Position numbers and translations under genes: made by a program. 64,000 bases of DNA from PALSA-350 sp963794165 (GTDB lineage: Bacteria; Acidobacteriota; Terriglobia; Terriglobales; Acidobacteriaceae): NCBI GenBank assembly GCA_963794165.1, contig CAWCCT010000011.1, positions 248,001-312,000 of the forward strand, given 5' to 3'. The stretch's first letter is position 1, and each line of letters begins with the position of its first letter. Below the pieces are notes generated by a model. It was not told the origin of the DNA. It made no database searches and saw only the letters and a program-made list of their open reading frames with translations. This document shows, piece by piece, positions 16,995-24,783 of the stretch.

Positions 16995-17837
16995 TCACTG
17001 CGAGGGCGTAGAAGTTGATGGGATACAGTCGCTGTTCGCAGCCAATTCCACCGTGGCCGGGGAAGTACTCTTGAGTATGTCCGGAAGGCTGCTGCCATAG
17101 CGGATCATCAACGAGAGCAGCTTGCGCGCATCCCAGTAGCGGGGCATGTAGCGGCGGGGATCCGAGAGACAGCGAAATAGCCATCCCAGGTACATCCGGT
17201 CTGCCCATCTGGGAATGAAGACCTGGTCGCCGCTCAGGAAAGCGATGGCTGCGCCAACACAATGGATGGATGGCTTGCAGTTGAGTTCGCTTCTTAAATA
17301 GAGGCCGAGCCTTTCCTGTGTGCCGCCTCCCAGGGTCACGACAATATGACGGGGGCGACGCTCGTTGATCCGTTGCAGCAGTTCCGGATCCTCGATTGTC
17401 TTGCCGTAAAGTGGGGCGACGTATCGATCCTCCGGCGCCAACTCGATTCCTTGCCGCTTCAGCCAGGAGCAATTTCTGCGCGCGCTTGCTTCGCTGGCCA
17501 TGATCCAGAAGCTGCCGCCAGGTTGGTAGAAGTCGGGCTGCTTAAGCAGCGAAGAAAGATATTTCAAACCGGAAACACGGCGGATGGAATCGCGCTTGAG
17601 CCGGTTCCAGATCATGACCATGAACGCGCTATCCGCAATCACCAGGTCGGCGCCCTGCAGCGCCTCACGATACGCAGGATCATGCGCAAGATTTTTGAGC
17701 GCGGGTGCCGCCGGCACTACCAGCAAGCCACCGCTGCTGATGCGCGCAATGGCCTCGTCTGCGTCGCCTACGAAGAATCGGATTCCCAGAATCTGCCGGA
17801 ACTGCGCTCTCGTCGTCGCTGGCGCTGAAACTCCCAC
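16995..17837 (-). CDS. WecG/TagA/CpsF family glycosyltransferase (GT26)
   Basis: 280 residues. Members transfer ManNAc(A) or related sugars to undecaprenyl-diphosphate-GlcNAc in surface polysaccharide assembly at the inner membrane. Family landmarks: 'QILGIRFFVGDADEAIARI' at the start, 'ALQGADLVIADSAFMVMIWN', 'IVVTLGGGTQERLGLYL' (the conserved G-x-P/GGG loop) and 'VGAAIAFLSGDQVFIPRWAD' with 'GLEWLxR'-type 'YLGWLFRCLSDPRR' at the C-terminus. No transmembrane segment. It lies on the same strand as the GDP-mannose 3,5-epimerase upstream (~80 bases apart), so a joint role in a cell-surface glycan is likely. The exact sugar is unknown. Confidence 0.85.
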   Translation of the reverse strand: MGVSAPATTRAQFRQILGIRFFVGDADEAIARISSGGLLVVPAAPALKNLAHDPAYREALQGADLVIADSAFMVMIWNRLKRDSIRRVSGLKYLSSLLKQPDFYQPGGSFWIMASEASARRNCSWLKRQGIELAPEDRYVAPLYGKTIEDPELLQRINERRPRHIVVTLGGGTQERLGLYLRSELNCKPSIHCVGAAIAFLSGDQVFIPRWADRMYLGWLFRCLSDPRRYMPRYWDARKLLSLMIRYGSSLPDILKSTSPATVELAANSDCIPSTSTPSQ

Positions 17838-17915
17838 AGGTTTCCGTAGCCTCAGTCTAGATCAGTATCAGAGATGGTTCGTGCAACTGTGAATCACTCT
17901 TTTACAGTACTTTGA

Positions 17916-18905
17916 TTACGCTTTCGATACCACCATCATTTCGCTCTCGATCCATTCATAGGTTCTTCTTAAACCTTCTTTGAGGCGGATCGAGGGCTCC
18001 CACCCCAGGTATTGCTTGATTTTGGTGTTGTCGCTGTTGCGGCCATTCACTCCTTTTGGAGCACCCAGGTCATATTTGCGTTCCAGCTTGATCCCAGCAA
18101 TTTCTTCGGCGATCCCCACCAGCTGGTCAATCGTAACCAATTCGTTGCTGCCCAGGTTAATGGGCTCATGAATCTCGCTCTCCAAGATCGCCTGTGTACC
18201 CCGGGTGCAATCATCGATGTACATGAAACTGCGGGTCTGTTTCCCGTCGCCCCATATTTCGATCTGGTGTTTGCCCGAGGCCTTGGCCTCGATGACCTTG
18301 CGGCAGATGGCGGCAGGAGCCTTTTCCCGCCCGCCCGTCCACGTCCCGAGAGGACCATAGACATTGTGGTAGCGGGCCACCCGGCACTGCAGACCAAAAT
18401 CCTCTTCAAAGTGGCGGCACATCCGCTCGCTGAAGAGCTTTTCCCAACCATAACCGTCTTCGGGAAGCGCCGGGTAGGCATCCTCCTCCTTGAGGGCGAT
18501 CACGTCGGGAGTCTTTTGCTTATCGCCGTTGTACACGCACGCCGAGGAGGAATAGAAAAACCTCTCGACTCCCTTCTCCCGGGCGGCCATCAGCATGTGC
18601 GTATTGGCCAGCACGCTCAACATGCAAAGCGCTTTGTTATTTTCGATGAAGCCCATGCCGCCCATATCGGCGGCAAGTTGAAACACCACCTCAGCGCCCT
18701 CGGCTGTTTTCATGCAACTTTCTTTGTCTTTGAGGTCCAGGACGAGGTTTTGCACCTCAGGCGACGCCTGATACCACCCAGCCATGGGCTTTACGTCCAC
18801 CGCGCGAATGACGTTGGCTCCATTAGCAAGCAGACTCTTTACCAGATGTCCGCCGATGAAACCGCCGGCCCCACACACCACAACCTTGGCGTTTTTCAGC
18901 TTCAT
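17916..18905 (-). CDS. GDP-mannose 3,5-epimerase-like NAD-dependent epimerase
   Basis: 329 residues from ATG 18905. It is an extended short-chain dehydrogenase with 'VVCGAGGFIGGHLVKSLL' (NAD site) near residue 7 and the catalytic 'YGWEK' near 160. Several stretches match plant-type GDP-mannose 3,5-epimerase closely: 'QLAADMGGMGFIENN', 'RVARYHNVYGPLGTW', 'GGREKAPAAICRK', 'IWGDGKQTRSFMYIDDC' and 'NGRNSDNTKIKQYLGW'. That enzyme makes GDP-L-galactose and GDP-L-gulose. With the GT26 enzyme beside it, the product probably enters an exopolysaccharide or O-antigen. Paralogous epimerases exist, so substrate is not certain. Confidence 0.85.
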   Translation of the reverse strand: MKLKNAKVVVCGAGGFIGGHLVKSLLANGANVIRAVDVKPMAGWYQASPEVQNLVLDLKDKESCMKTAEGAEVVFQLAADMGGMGFIENNKALCMLSVLANTHMLMAAREKGVERFFYSSSACVYNGDKQKTPDVIALKEEDAYPALPEDGYGWEKLFSERMCRHFEEDFGLQCRVARYHNVYGPLGTWTGGREKAPAAICRKVIEAKASGKHQIEIWGDGKQTRSFMYIDDCTRGTQAILESEIHEPINLGSNELVTIDQLVGIAEEIAGIKLERKYDLGAPKGVNGRNSDNTKIKQYLGWEPSIRLKEGLRRTYEWIESEMMVVSKA

Positions 18906-19065
18906 TACCAGAGCCCCCAAATGCAATTGTCGCAACTACCCCGCCCAAGAGCTTCTTTGTTGGATGCGCGGCAACGGTTAGTCTCTCACAGTCAACCCAC
19001 CGCCATAAGTACCTCGGAACATCATCGGTAACCATTGTGGGGCAACTTAGGCAAAGAATCCCGTT

Positions 19066-19710
19066 TTAGAAAAGAGCGTCTTGCGCTTCGTTGTTCAGCT
19101 CCTGAAGAAAAGCTTCGAGCAAAGCAATCCTTGGCTGAGCGAGCGCCTTCGCGCTGTCCATTTGAAGCTTGCCCGGCAACTCCGCCAGGCTTTTGCGCAA
19201 AGTGGCCGCGGCCGCAGTAAACGTGGGGTAGCGCGTATCCCGCCCTATCTTCGCAACCACACGTAAGATGCCGATCGCACCCAGTTGTTCCAGGATGTCC
19301 GCATCGCGCAGGATCGTGCCCTCCAGCGTGACTGGCCGCTGGTGCGGCTGGTGGGTGCGAATCGCTTCCACCACGCCTGCAACTTTTGTCGTAGGGAATC
19401 CGCATCGGAGAAGAGCTGCAGGAGCCTCTTTCATTGCGTAGCTGGCCGAATCCCAGGCGGCAAGTTCCGCCGGGTCTTCGGGCCGGTGACCGATAAACAC
19501 GCCCAGATCATGGAGCCATGCCGCGGCGTAGACGACATCGTCGTCGTAGGCCAAACCCTGGCCTACCAATTGGGTCATGGCATACAGCCGCGGTTGGTGA
19601 CCCAGTTTGTCCACTGGCAACGCCTGGCTGCGCACATACTCGGCCAGTGGTAAACGGAAGTTGTTGACCTCATGGATCCCGTTTCCCCTTTCCTGCAGAG
19701 ATGTGTTCAT
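19066..19710 (-). CDS. HD domain metal-dependent phosphohydrolase
   Basis: About 214 residues from ATG 19710; the frame is open to 19785, and ATG 19746 is also possible. HD-superfamily motifs are visible: 'LYAMTQLVGQGLAYDDD' before 'YAAAWLHDLGVFIGHRP' (HD metal pair, with the first His likely in 'LGHQPRLYAM'), then 'EAIRTHQPHQRP' and 'ILRDADILEQLGAIGILRV', the usual final Asp. This arrangement is that of small YfbR/YedJ-like HD hydrolases of unknown substrate. No membrane segments. The upstream region is shared with the divergent gene at 19864. Confidence 0.75.
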   Translation of the reverse strand: MNTSLQERGNGIHEVNNFRLPLAEYVRSQALPVDKLGHQPRLYAMTQLVGQGLAYDDDVVYAAAWLHDLGVFIGHRPEDPAELAAWDSASYAMKEAPAALLRCGFPTTKVAGVVEAIRTHQPHQRPVTLEGTILRDADILEQLGAIGILRVVAKIGRDTRYPTFTAAAATLRKSLAELPGKLQMDSAKALAQPRIALLEAFLQELNNEAQDALF

Positions 19711-19863
19711 TGCGGTCGGCCTCAAAGAGTTTTCGTTGGCTTCCATGGCCACGGTTTCATTATATTGTGATGCGGGATCGAACAACTCGTCACAAAGCTG
19801 AGATCAGAATGCACAGATCAGTGGTGGATGATTTCGCCGGTTTCGTGTCACACTTTATTACCC

Positions 19864-20178
19864 ATGATCAAACTGGATGCTCATGAAAGACTCCGGCGTG
19901 CAGCTTCGCTGCTGGCGCACCAGGGAGCGCAGGCGGGTGACCGGACACTCCTTCTTCAAGCGTGGGAATTTCTGCGTGGACTTCGCAGCGATGATTTCCC
20001 GGTGGAGATGCGGCCGGCATTCAATTTCTTGCAACACGAGATTGCCCGCGCGGAATCGGAAGATGTCAGCGCCCGTGATGTGGCGTTCCTGACCAACAAA
20101 CTTCGTCAATTGGAATTGATGTGGATCGAGAACGCTGGAAAGGGCTCACGATTGGAGACTCCGGACAGCAGCGCGTAG
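19864..20178 (+). CDS. Hypothetical protein, helical, 104 residues
   Basis: I do not recognise this protein. It is predicted soluble and helical, with 'LDAHERLRRAASLLAHQG' at the start and 'TNKLRQLELMWIENAGK' near the end, and codon use resembles its neighbours. ATG 19864 is chosen because the residues before it in the open frame look non-coding. It ends 9 bases before the GTG start chosen for the phosphopantetheinyl transferase, so the two are probably cotranscribed and it might assist or regulate that enzyme or its carrier protein. Confidence 0.55.
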   Translation: MIKLDAHERLRRAASLLAHQGAQAGDRTLLLQAWEFLRGLRSDDFPVEMRPAFNFLQHEIARAESEDVSARDVAFLTNKLRQLELMWIENAGKGSRLETPDSSA

Positions 20179-20186
20179 CATCAGGC

Positions 20187-20930
20187 GTGACTTCTCCGCT
20201 GACGTGGCCCGCCTCCCGAATCCGCGAGGCGATTGCACCGAATGAGGTCCATCTCTGGGCCTGGGTTCTCGAATCTGCCACGGTTGATGTTACGGCTCAT
20301 GTGGAAATCTTGAGCCGCCAGGAATCTGAGCGGATGCGCGGTTTTCATTTTGCTCCGGATCGCCTGCGCTACGCCGTTGCCCATGCCAACCTGCGCCGTA
20401 TCCTCGGTGGATATCTGCAACGCCCGCCGGAAAAGATTTGCTTCGCCGTTAATCAATTTGGCAAACCGGAACTGGCCACTGCGGAAAGATCTTCACTCCA
20501 ATTTAACCTGAGCCATACCAAGAGCATTGCCGTATTGGCAGTGACCCAGGGACAACCGGTTGGCGTCGATGTAGAAGATGTTCGTCCCATCGAACCAGAC
20601 GCGGCGGCCGCGCATTTCTCGGCAGCCGAGCTTTCGGATCTGGGCACATTGCATGGCGATGCCTGGTTAGGCGGCTTCTACCGTTGCTGGACGCGCAAGG
20701 AAGCAATCCTGAAGGCCGAAGGCGAGGGCCTTCATCGCGCGCTCGACAGCTTCGATGTGGGATTGCTGCTGGACGAGCCCGCGGAGCTGGTGGCAACGCG
20801 CGAGCACTTTAGTCATCCCTGGAAGCTGCGCCATCTGTCGCCGGCGCCGGGCACGATTGGGGCGCTGGCCACCGCGCAAAGCGAGCCCCAGCTCGCCTGT
20901 TTCACTTTTCTTTACCCAGAGCCAGACTGA
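20187..20930 (+). CDS. 4'-phosphopantetheinyl transferase (Sfp-type)
   Basis: 247 residues from GTG 20187; GTG 20121 in the same frame would overlap the upstream gene. It transfers the phosphopantetheine arm from CoA to acyl or peptidyl carrier proteins. The Sfp-family motifs are clear: 'FNLSHTKSIAVLAVT', the magnesium site 'QPVGVDVEDVRPIEPD', and 'FYRCWTRKEAILKAEGEGLH' with the conserved W-KEA-K-G-G-L pattern. No polyketide or peptide synthetase lies in the window, so the target carrier protein is encoded elsewhere. It is convergent with odhA and overlaps its 3' end by about 29 bases. Confidence 0.9.
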   Translation: MTSPLTWPASRIREAIAPNEVHLWAWVLESATVDVTAHVEILSRQESERMRGFHFAPDRLRYAVAHANLRRILGGYLQRPPEKICFAVNQFGKPELATAERSSLQFNLSHTKSIAVLAVTQGQPVGVDVEDVRPIEPDAAAAHFSAAELSDLGTLHGDAWLGGFYRCWTRKEAILKAEGEGLHRALDSFDVGLLLDEPAELVATREHFSHPWKLRHLSPAPGTIGALATAQSEPQLACFTFLYPEPD

Positions 20931-23385
20931 TCAGCGTTTTTTGCTCCAGATCATGTGCCTTGGCGGAGCCGGTTGCCGGACTTGCCGCCGCTGAACGCTT
21001 GATACTGAGCACCTTGCGTTCGGGAAATAATCTGCGCAGCCGGGGCACCACGAACGAGAGCGCGCCCATATTGTCAGGCTCTTCCTGTACCCAGACTATT
21101 TCGCGTGCTTCCGGATGGCGGCCAATCTCCTCCACCAACTCCGCCTCCGGCCAGGGATAGAGCTGTTCCAGAAAGACGATGCCGATGTTGCTGTCTTTGC
21201 GCTTCGCCCGCTCAATGCGCAACTCGTGGCCGATCTTGCCGGTGCAAAGCAGCAGACGATTCACCTGCTTTACTTCGGTCTCCGGCAGAACATTCTGGAA
21301 GCGCGGCACCTGGAAGCTGGCTACCGGTGAACTAGCGTCCGGATTGCGCAGCATGCTCTTGGGCGTGAAGACGATCAGCGGCTTACGCCATGCCCGCATC
21401 GCCTGCCGGCGCAGCAGGTGGAAATACTGTGCCGCCGTAGAGGGTTGGCAGATTTGTATATTGTCGTGCGCCGCGAGCTGCAGGTAGCGCTCCAGCCGGG
21501 CACTGGAGTGTTCCGGCCCCTGCCCTTCATAGCCATGCGGCAGCAGCATCACCACCCCGCCCAGCAGTCCCCACTTGTCTTCGCCCGAGCTGATGAACTG
21601 GTCGATGATAATCTGCGCACCGTTGGCAAAGTCGCCGAACTGCGCCTCCCACATAACCAGCGTTTCAGGATAGTCGCGGCTGTACCCATATTCGAAGCCC
21701 AGCACGCCGGCTTCGGAAAGGATGGAGTTATAGATCTCAAATCGGGCCTGGTTCGGCGAGAGGTTGGCCAGCGGAAAATAGAGCTGTTCGTTTTCTGTAT
21801 CCACCAGCACGCTGTGCCGCTGGTTGAACGTACCGCGCTGGCTGTCTTGCCCGCTGAGGCGCACTGGGGTACCTTGCAGCAGCAGCGACCCAAAGGCCAG
21901 CGCTTCCGCCATGCCGTAATCGAATAACCGCTGGCCGCGCCCCATTTCCCGGCGCTGCTCCAGCAGTTTCTTGATTTTGGGATGAATATGAAAATCACGC
22001 GGATAGGTGGTGAGGCTGTTGCTGATCTCTTCCACCGTCGCCGCGCTTATCGCGGTGTCCACCTCGTATTCAGCCTTGTACGGCCCACCTGAGTAATTCG
22101 ACCAATAGCCTGGAAGCGTTGCCAGGGAAGCACTCTTGGTCATCCGAGTCGCCTGCTTCTGCGCCTCCGCAAGGTTGACTTGCAGCTCCTTAACCCGCGG
22201 CGAAGGATCTTCACCGATTTGCCGGGCATAGATTTCGTAGAGCGGAGGGTGATCCTTGATCTTGGCGTAGCGAAGCGGCTGGGTGATGGTGGGGTCGTCC
22301 ACCTCGCTGTGCCCATGGCGGCGGTAACCGATCAGGTCGATGATCACATCGGTGTGGAATGTATAGCGGTATTCGACCGCCATCGTGGCGACGCGCATGG
22401 CTGCGTCGGGATCTTCTGCATTCACGTGGAAAATAGGAATCGGCAACCGCTTGCCGATGTCGGAGGAATAGCGCGACGAGTAGCACTCATCCGGGTCGGC
22501 GGTAAAACCGATCAGATTGTTCACGATGATCTGGATCGTGCCGCCCACGTTAAAGCCGGGAATAGTGCCTAGACCCATTGTTTCTGCCCAGATGCCCTGG
22601 CCGGCAAAAGCCGCATCGCCATGGATAAGCACCGGCAGCACTTTGGCCGGACCGCCGTCTCCCAAACGGATTTGCTGCGCACGAGCACGGCCCATGGCCA
22701 CTGGATCCACCGCTTCCAGGTGGCTAGGGTTCGATACCAGGTGGAGGCTGATTTTTTCCCCGGTCCTGGTGATGAATTGGCCGGTAGCGCCGACGTGGTA
22801 TTTCACGTCACCGCCGCCCAGGATGCTGCGCGGGTTCGCATCTTCGAACTTGGAAAAGATGTCGGCGGGGGACTTACCGAAGGTGTTCGTCATCACGTTC
22901 AAGCGTCCGCGATGGCTCATCCCCACCACGGCCTTTTCTGCGCCATAGTCGGCGGCGTGGTTGAGAACCTCGTCCAAAAAGGGAATGAGGACGGTGACGC
23001 CTTCGAGGGAGAACCGCTTGGTTCCGAGATAGCGCGACTGGATCACCTGCTCGAACAGATCGGCTTGGGTCAACCGTTCCAGCACCTTGCGCTGGTCAGG
23101 AACAGGCGCCCTCTGCTCCATGCGCTCCTGGATCCATTCCCGCCGGGACGCGTCGGGAAGATGCATGAATTCAACCGCGATGCTTCCGCAGTAGTACTTT
23201 TTGGCTTCCTCGGCATCTTCGCCGTCAAAGTGGAGTTCGGGAACGGGTTCGGGCAGCAGGTACTGCCCCAGCGGGTCTAGTTTGGCTTGTAAATGGCCCC
23301 ACCGGCGAAAGGCCTCGAAGATTTGTTCACGCTGCGAAATCAATAAGTTGCCAGGACGTTCCAGGGGAATATTTTTGGTGACCAT
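20902..23385 (-). CDS. odhA: 2-oxoglutarate dehydrogenase E1 component
   Basis: 827-residue thiamine diphosphate-dependent E1 subunit that decarboxylates 2-oxoglutarate in the TCA cycle and passes the succinyl group to E2. Landmarks: 'KRFSLEGVTVLIPFLDEV' and 'VVGMSHRGRLNVMTNTFGKS' in the N-terminal half, 'LPVLIHGDAAFAGQGIWAE' and 'IVNNLIGFTADPDE' (ThDP/magnesium site), 'GYRRHGHSEVDDPTITQP', then 'SGQDSQRGTFNQRHSVL' and 'GYSRDYPETLVMWEAQFGDF'. It is shorter than E. coli SucA because the N-terminal E2-binding extension is reduced. E2/E3 genes are not adjacent. Repeat copy C lies just upstream of its start. Confidence 0.95.
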   Translation of the reverse strand: MVTKNIPLERPGNLLISQREQIFEAFRRWGHLQAKLDPLGQYLLPEPVPELHFDGEDAEEAKKYYCGSIAVEFMHLPDASRREWIQERMEQRAPVPDQRKVLERLTQADLFEQVIQSRYLGTKRFSLEGVTVLIPFLDEVLNHAADYGAEKAVVGMSHRGRLNVMTNTFGKSPADIFSKFEDANPRSILGGGDVKYHVGATGQFITRTGEKISLHLVSNPSHLEAVDPVAMGRARAQQIRLGDGGPAKVLPVLIHGDAAFAGQGIWAETMGLGTIPGFNVGGTIQIIVNNLIGFTADPDECYSSRYSSDIGKRLPIPIFHVNAEDPDAAMRVATMAVEYRYTFHTDVIIDLIGYRRHGHSEVDDPTITQPLRYAKIKDHPPLYEIYARQIGEDPSPRVKELQVNLAEAQKQATRMTKSASLATLPGYWSNYSGGPYKAEYEVDTAISAATVEEISNSLTTYPRDFHIHPKIKKLLEQRREMGRGQRLFDYGMAEALAFGSLLLQGTPVRLSGQDSQRGTFNQRHSVLVDTENEQLYFPLANLSPNQARFEIYNSILSEAGVLGFEYGYSRDYPETLVMWEAQFGDFANGAQIIIDQFISSGEDKWGLLGGVVMLLPHGYEGQGPEHSSARLERYLQLAAHDNIQICQPSTAAQYFHLLRRQAMRAWRKPLIVFTPKSMLRNPDASSPVASFQVPRFQNVLPETEVKQVNRLLLCTGKIGHELRIERAKRKDSNIGIVFLEQLYPWPEAELVEEIGRHPEAREIVWVQEEPDNMGALSFVVPRLRRLFPERKVLSIKRSAAASPATGSAKAHDLEQKTLISLALGKEK

Positions 23386-23432
23386 AATCGTATGTCTACG
23401 ACTTCATTATAACTTCCAGGGACGCGGGGCAA

Positions 23433-23619
23433 TCTGTCCTATCCACCACGCTTGGGTGCCCCACATCTCGCTCGTTTTTCGCGAGATGTGGGATTCCACG
23501 AACCTTAACGTTATTTGCCCATTGGCTGCGAAAAGCTGGCGGGTTTAGATCTGTGGTATCCCACATCTCGCGAAAAACGAGCGAGATGTGGGGCACCCAA
23601 GGTTCGTAGTAGGGACAGA
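23433..23619. repeat. Paired-hairpin (BIME-like) element, copy C
   Basis: Opposed hairpins 'cacatctcgctcg-ttttt-cgcgagatgtg' and complement, with outer arms 'tctgtcc...ccttgggtgcc' type pairing to the mirrored 'ggcacccaaggtt...agggacaga'. The centre (about 60 bases) is unrelated to the centres of the other copies. The element sits between odhA and the SIS-domain gene and ends one base before that gene's stop codon. Confidence 0.85.
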
Positions 23620-23620
23620 G

Positions 23621-24736
23621 TTACTCCTGGAGAACGGCCTTCACCAGATTGCGCGGCTTGTCTACGTCGATCCCGTTCTGAATCGCCAGCTGGTAGGCAA
23701 GCAACTGTAGCGGAACCACCTCAAGCATGGTGGCGAGCATGTCTTCAGTTTTAGGAACCTCGATGCAGTGGTTGGCAAGCTGGGCCGCCTCCGTGTCGCC
23801 TTCCGTGGCGACGACGAGTATGGTCGCGCCCTGCGCCCTCATTTCCTTCATCAACTGCAGTACCTTGCGATAGCGCAGCATGGCGTCCGGATCCGACACG
23901 TCGTGGGTGGCAATCACCACCAGGGGCGCGTCCGGGCTTACCAATGCGTTCGGACCATGCTTCAACTCACCCGCAGGATAGCCCTCCGCCTGCAGATAAG
24001 CCGATTCCTTCAGCTTCAGCGCTCCTTCCCGGGCAATCGCGTAGTGCACCCCGCGACCCAGGTAAAGAAACGCTCGCGCTCCCTTGAGCGACGGCGCCAG
24101 GCCGGCGATCTGTTGCTGCCACTTTTCGAGGGCGGGCTCGAGTAGCCCGGGCAGCCGGCGCAGATCCTCCACGTGGCTCTCCACGGTCGGCGACGTCATT
24201 CTTCCCCGCATGCGCGCCAGGTACAGCGCCAATGAGTAGAGAACGGCAAGTTGCGTGGTAAAGCTCTTGGTTGCAGGTATGGCCTTCTCCCGCCCCGCGC
24301 AGGTGGGCAAAGAAGCATCCGCCTCCTGCGCCATGCTGGAGCCTGGGTTGTTGGTAATGGCCATGGTGGGTAATCCGCGCGACTTTGCTTCTCGCAATCC
24401 GGCCAGCGTGTCGGCCGTCTCACCGGATTGAGAGATGACCAGAACCCCCGGATCCTGAATTGTGTGCGTCGACCGGTAAACGTACTCGCTCGAGTATTCG
24501 ACGTCGACGATCAGGCCGGCCAGATCCTCCAGCATGATCTCCGCAGCAAGCCCGGCGTGCCGGCTGGAGCCGCTGGCAGCGATCACCAGGCGCGCCCTGG
24601 ATTGCAGCGCCTCGGCGACCGGCTGGAAGAGGTCAATCGCCAACTTGCCCTTGGGAGCATAGCGTTCGATGGTGTCGGCGAGCGCCTGCGGCTGCTGGTA
24701 AATCTCCCTCAACATCTCGTGTTCAAAATTGGTCAT
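23621..24736 (-). CDS. SIS-domain GlmS-isomerase-like protein, probable NagB-II glucosamine-6-P deaminase
   Basis: 371 residues made of two SIS domains only (about 45-190 and 215-355). It matches the isomerase half of GlmS, with 'MLREIYQQPQALADTI' at the start, 'VIAASGSSRHAGLAAE', 'VISQSGETADTLAGLREAK', 'FLYLGRGVHYAIAREGALKLKE' and 'EGYPAGELKHGPNAL'. The N-terminal glutaminase domain with its catalytic Cys is absent, so it cannot use glutamine. Such stand-alone proteins (NagB-II type) deaminate glucosamine 6-phosphate to fructose 6-phosphate. The divergent GH20 N-acetylhexosaminidase next door supports a catabolic amino-sugar role. Only ~47 bases separate the two starts. Confidence 0.82.
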   Translation of the reverse strand: MTNFEHEMLREIYQQPQALADTIERYAPKGKLAIDLFQPVAEALQSRARLVIAASGSSRHAGLAAEIMLEDLAGLIVDVEYSSEYVYRSTHTIQDPGVLVISQSGETADTLAGLREAKSRGLPTMAITNNPGSSMAQEADASLPTCAGREKAIPATKSFTTQLAVLYSLALYLARMRGRMTSPTVESHVEDLRRLPGLLEPALEKWQQQIAGLAPSLKGARAFLYLGRGVHYAIAREGALKLKESAYLQAEGYPAGELKHGPNALVSPDAPLVVIATHDVSDPDAMLRYRKVLQLMKEMRAQGATILVVATEGDTEAAQLANHCIEVPKTEDMLATMLEVVPLQLLAYQLAIQNGIDVDKPRNLVKAVLQE

Positions 24737-24783
24737 CGGTACATCATCCTGTGGCTTATCTATACCAGATAGAATCGTTGAGC

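Noticed and set aside
18012..19031. Plus-strand 339-residue frame opposite the GDP-mannose epimerase
   Set aside because: Shadow; the minus strand has an unambiguous SDR enzyme.
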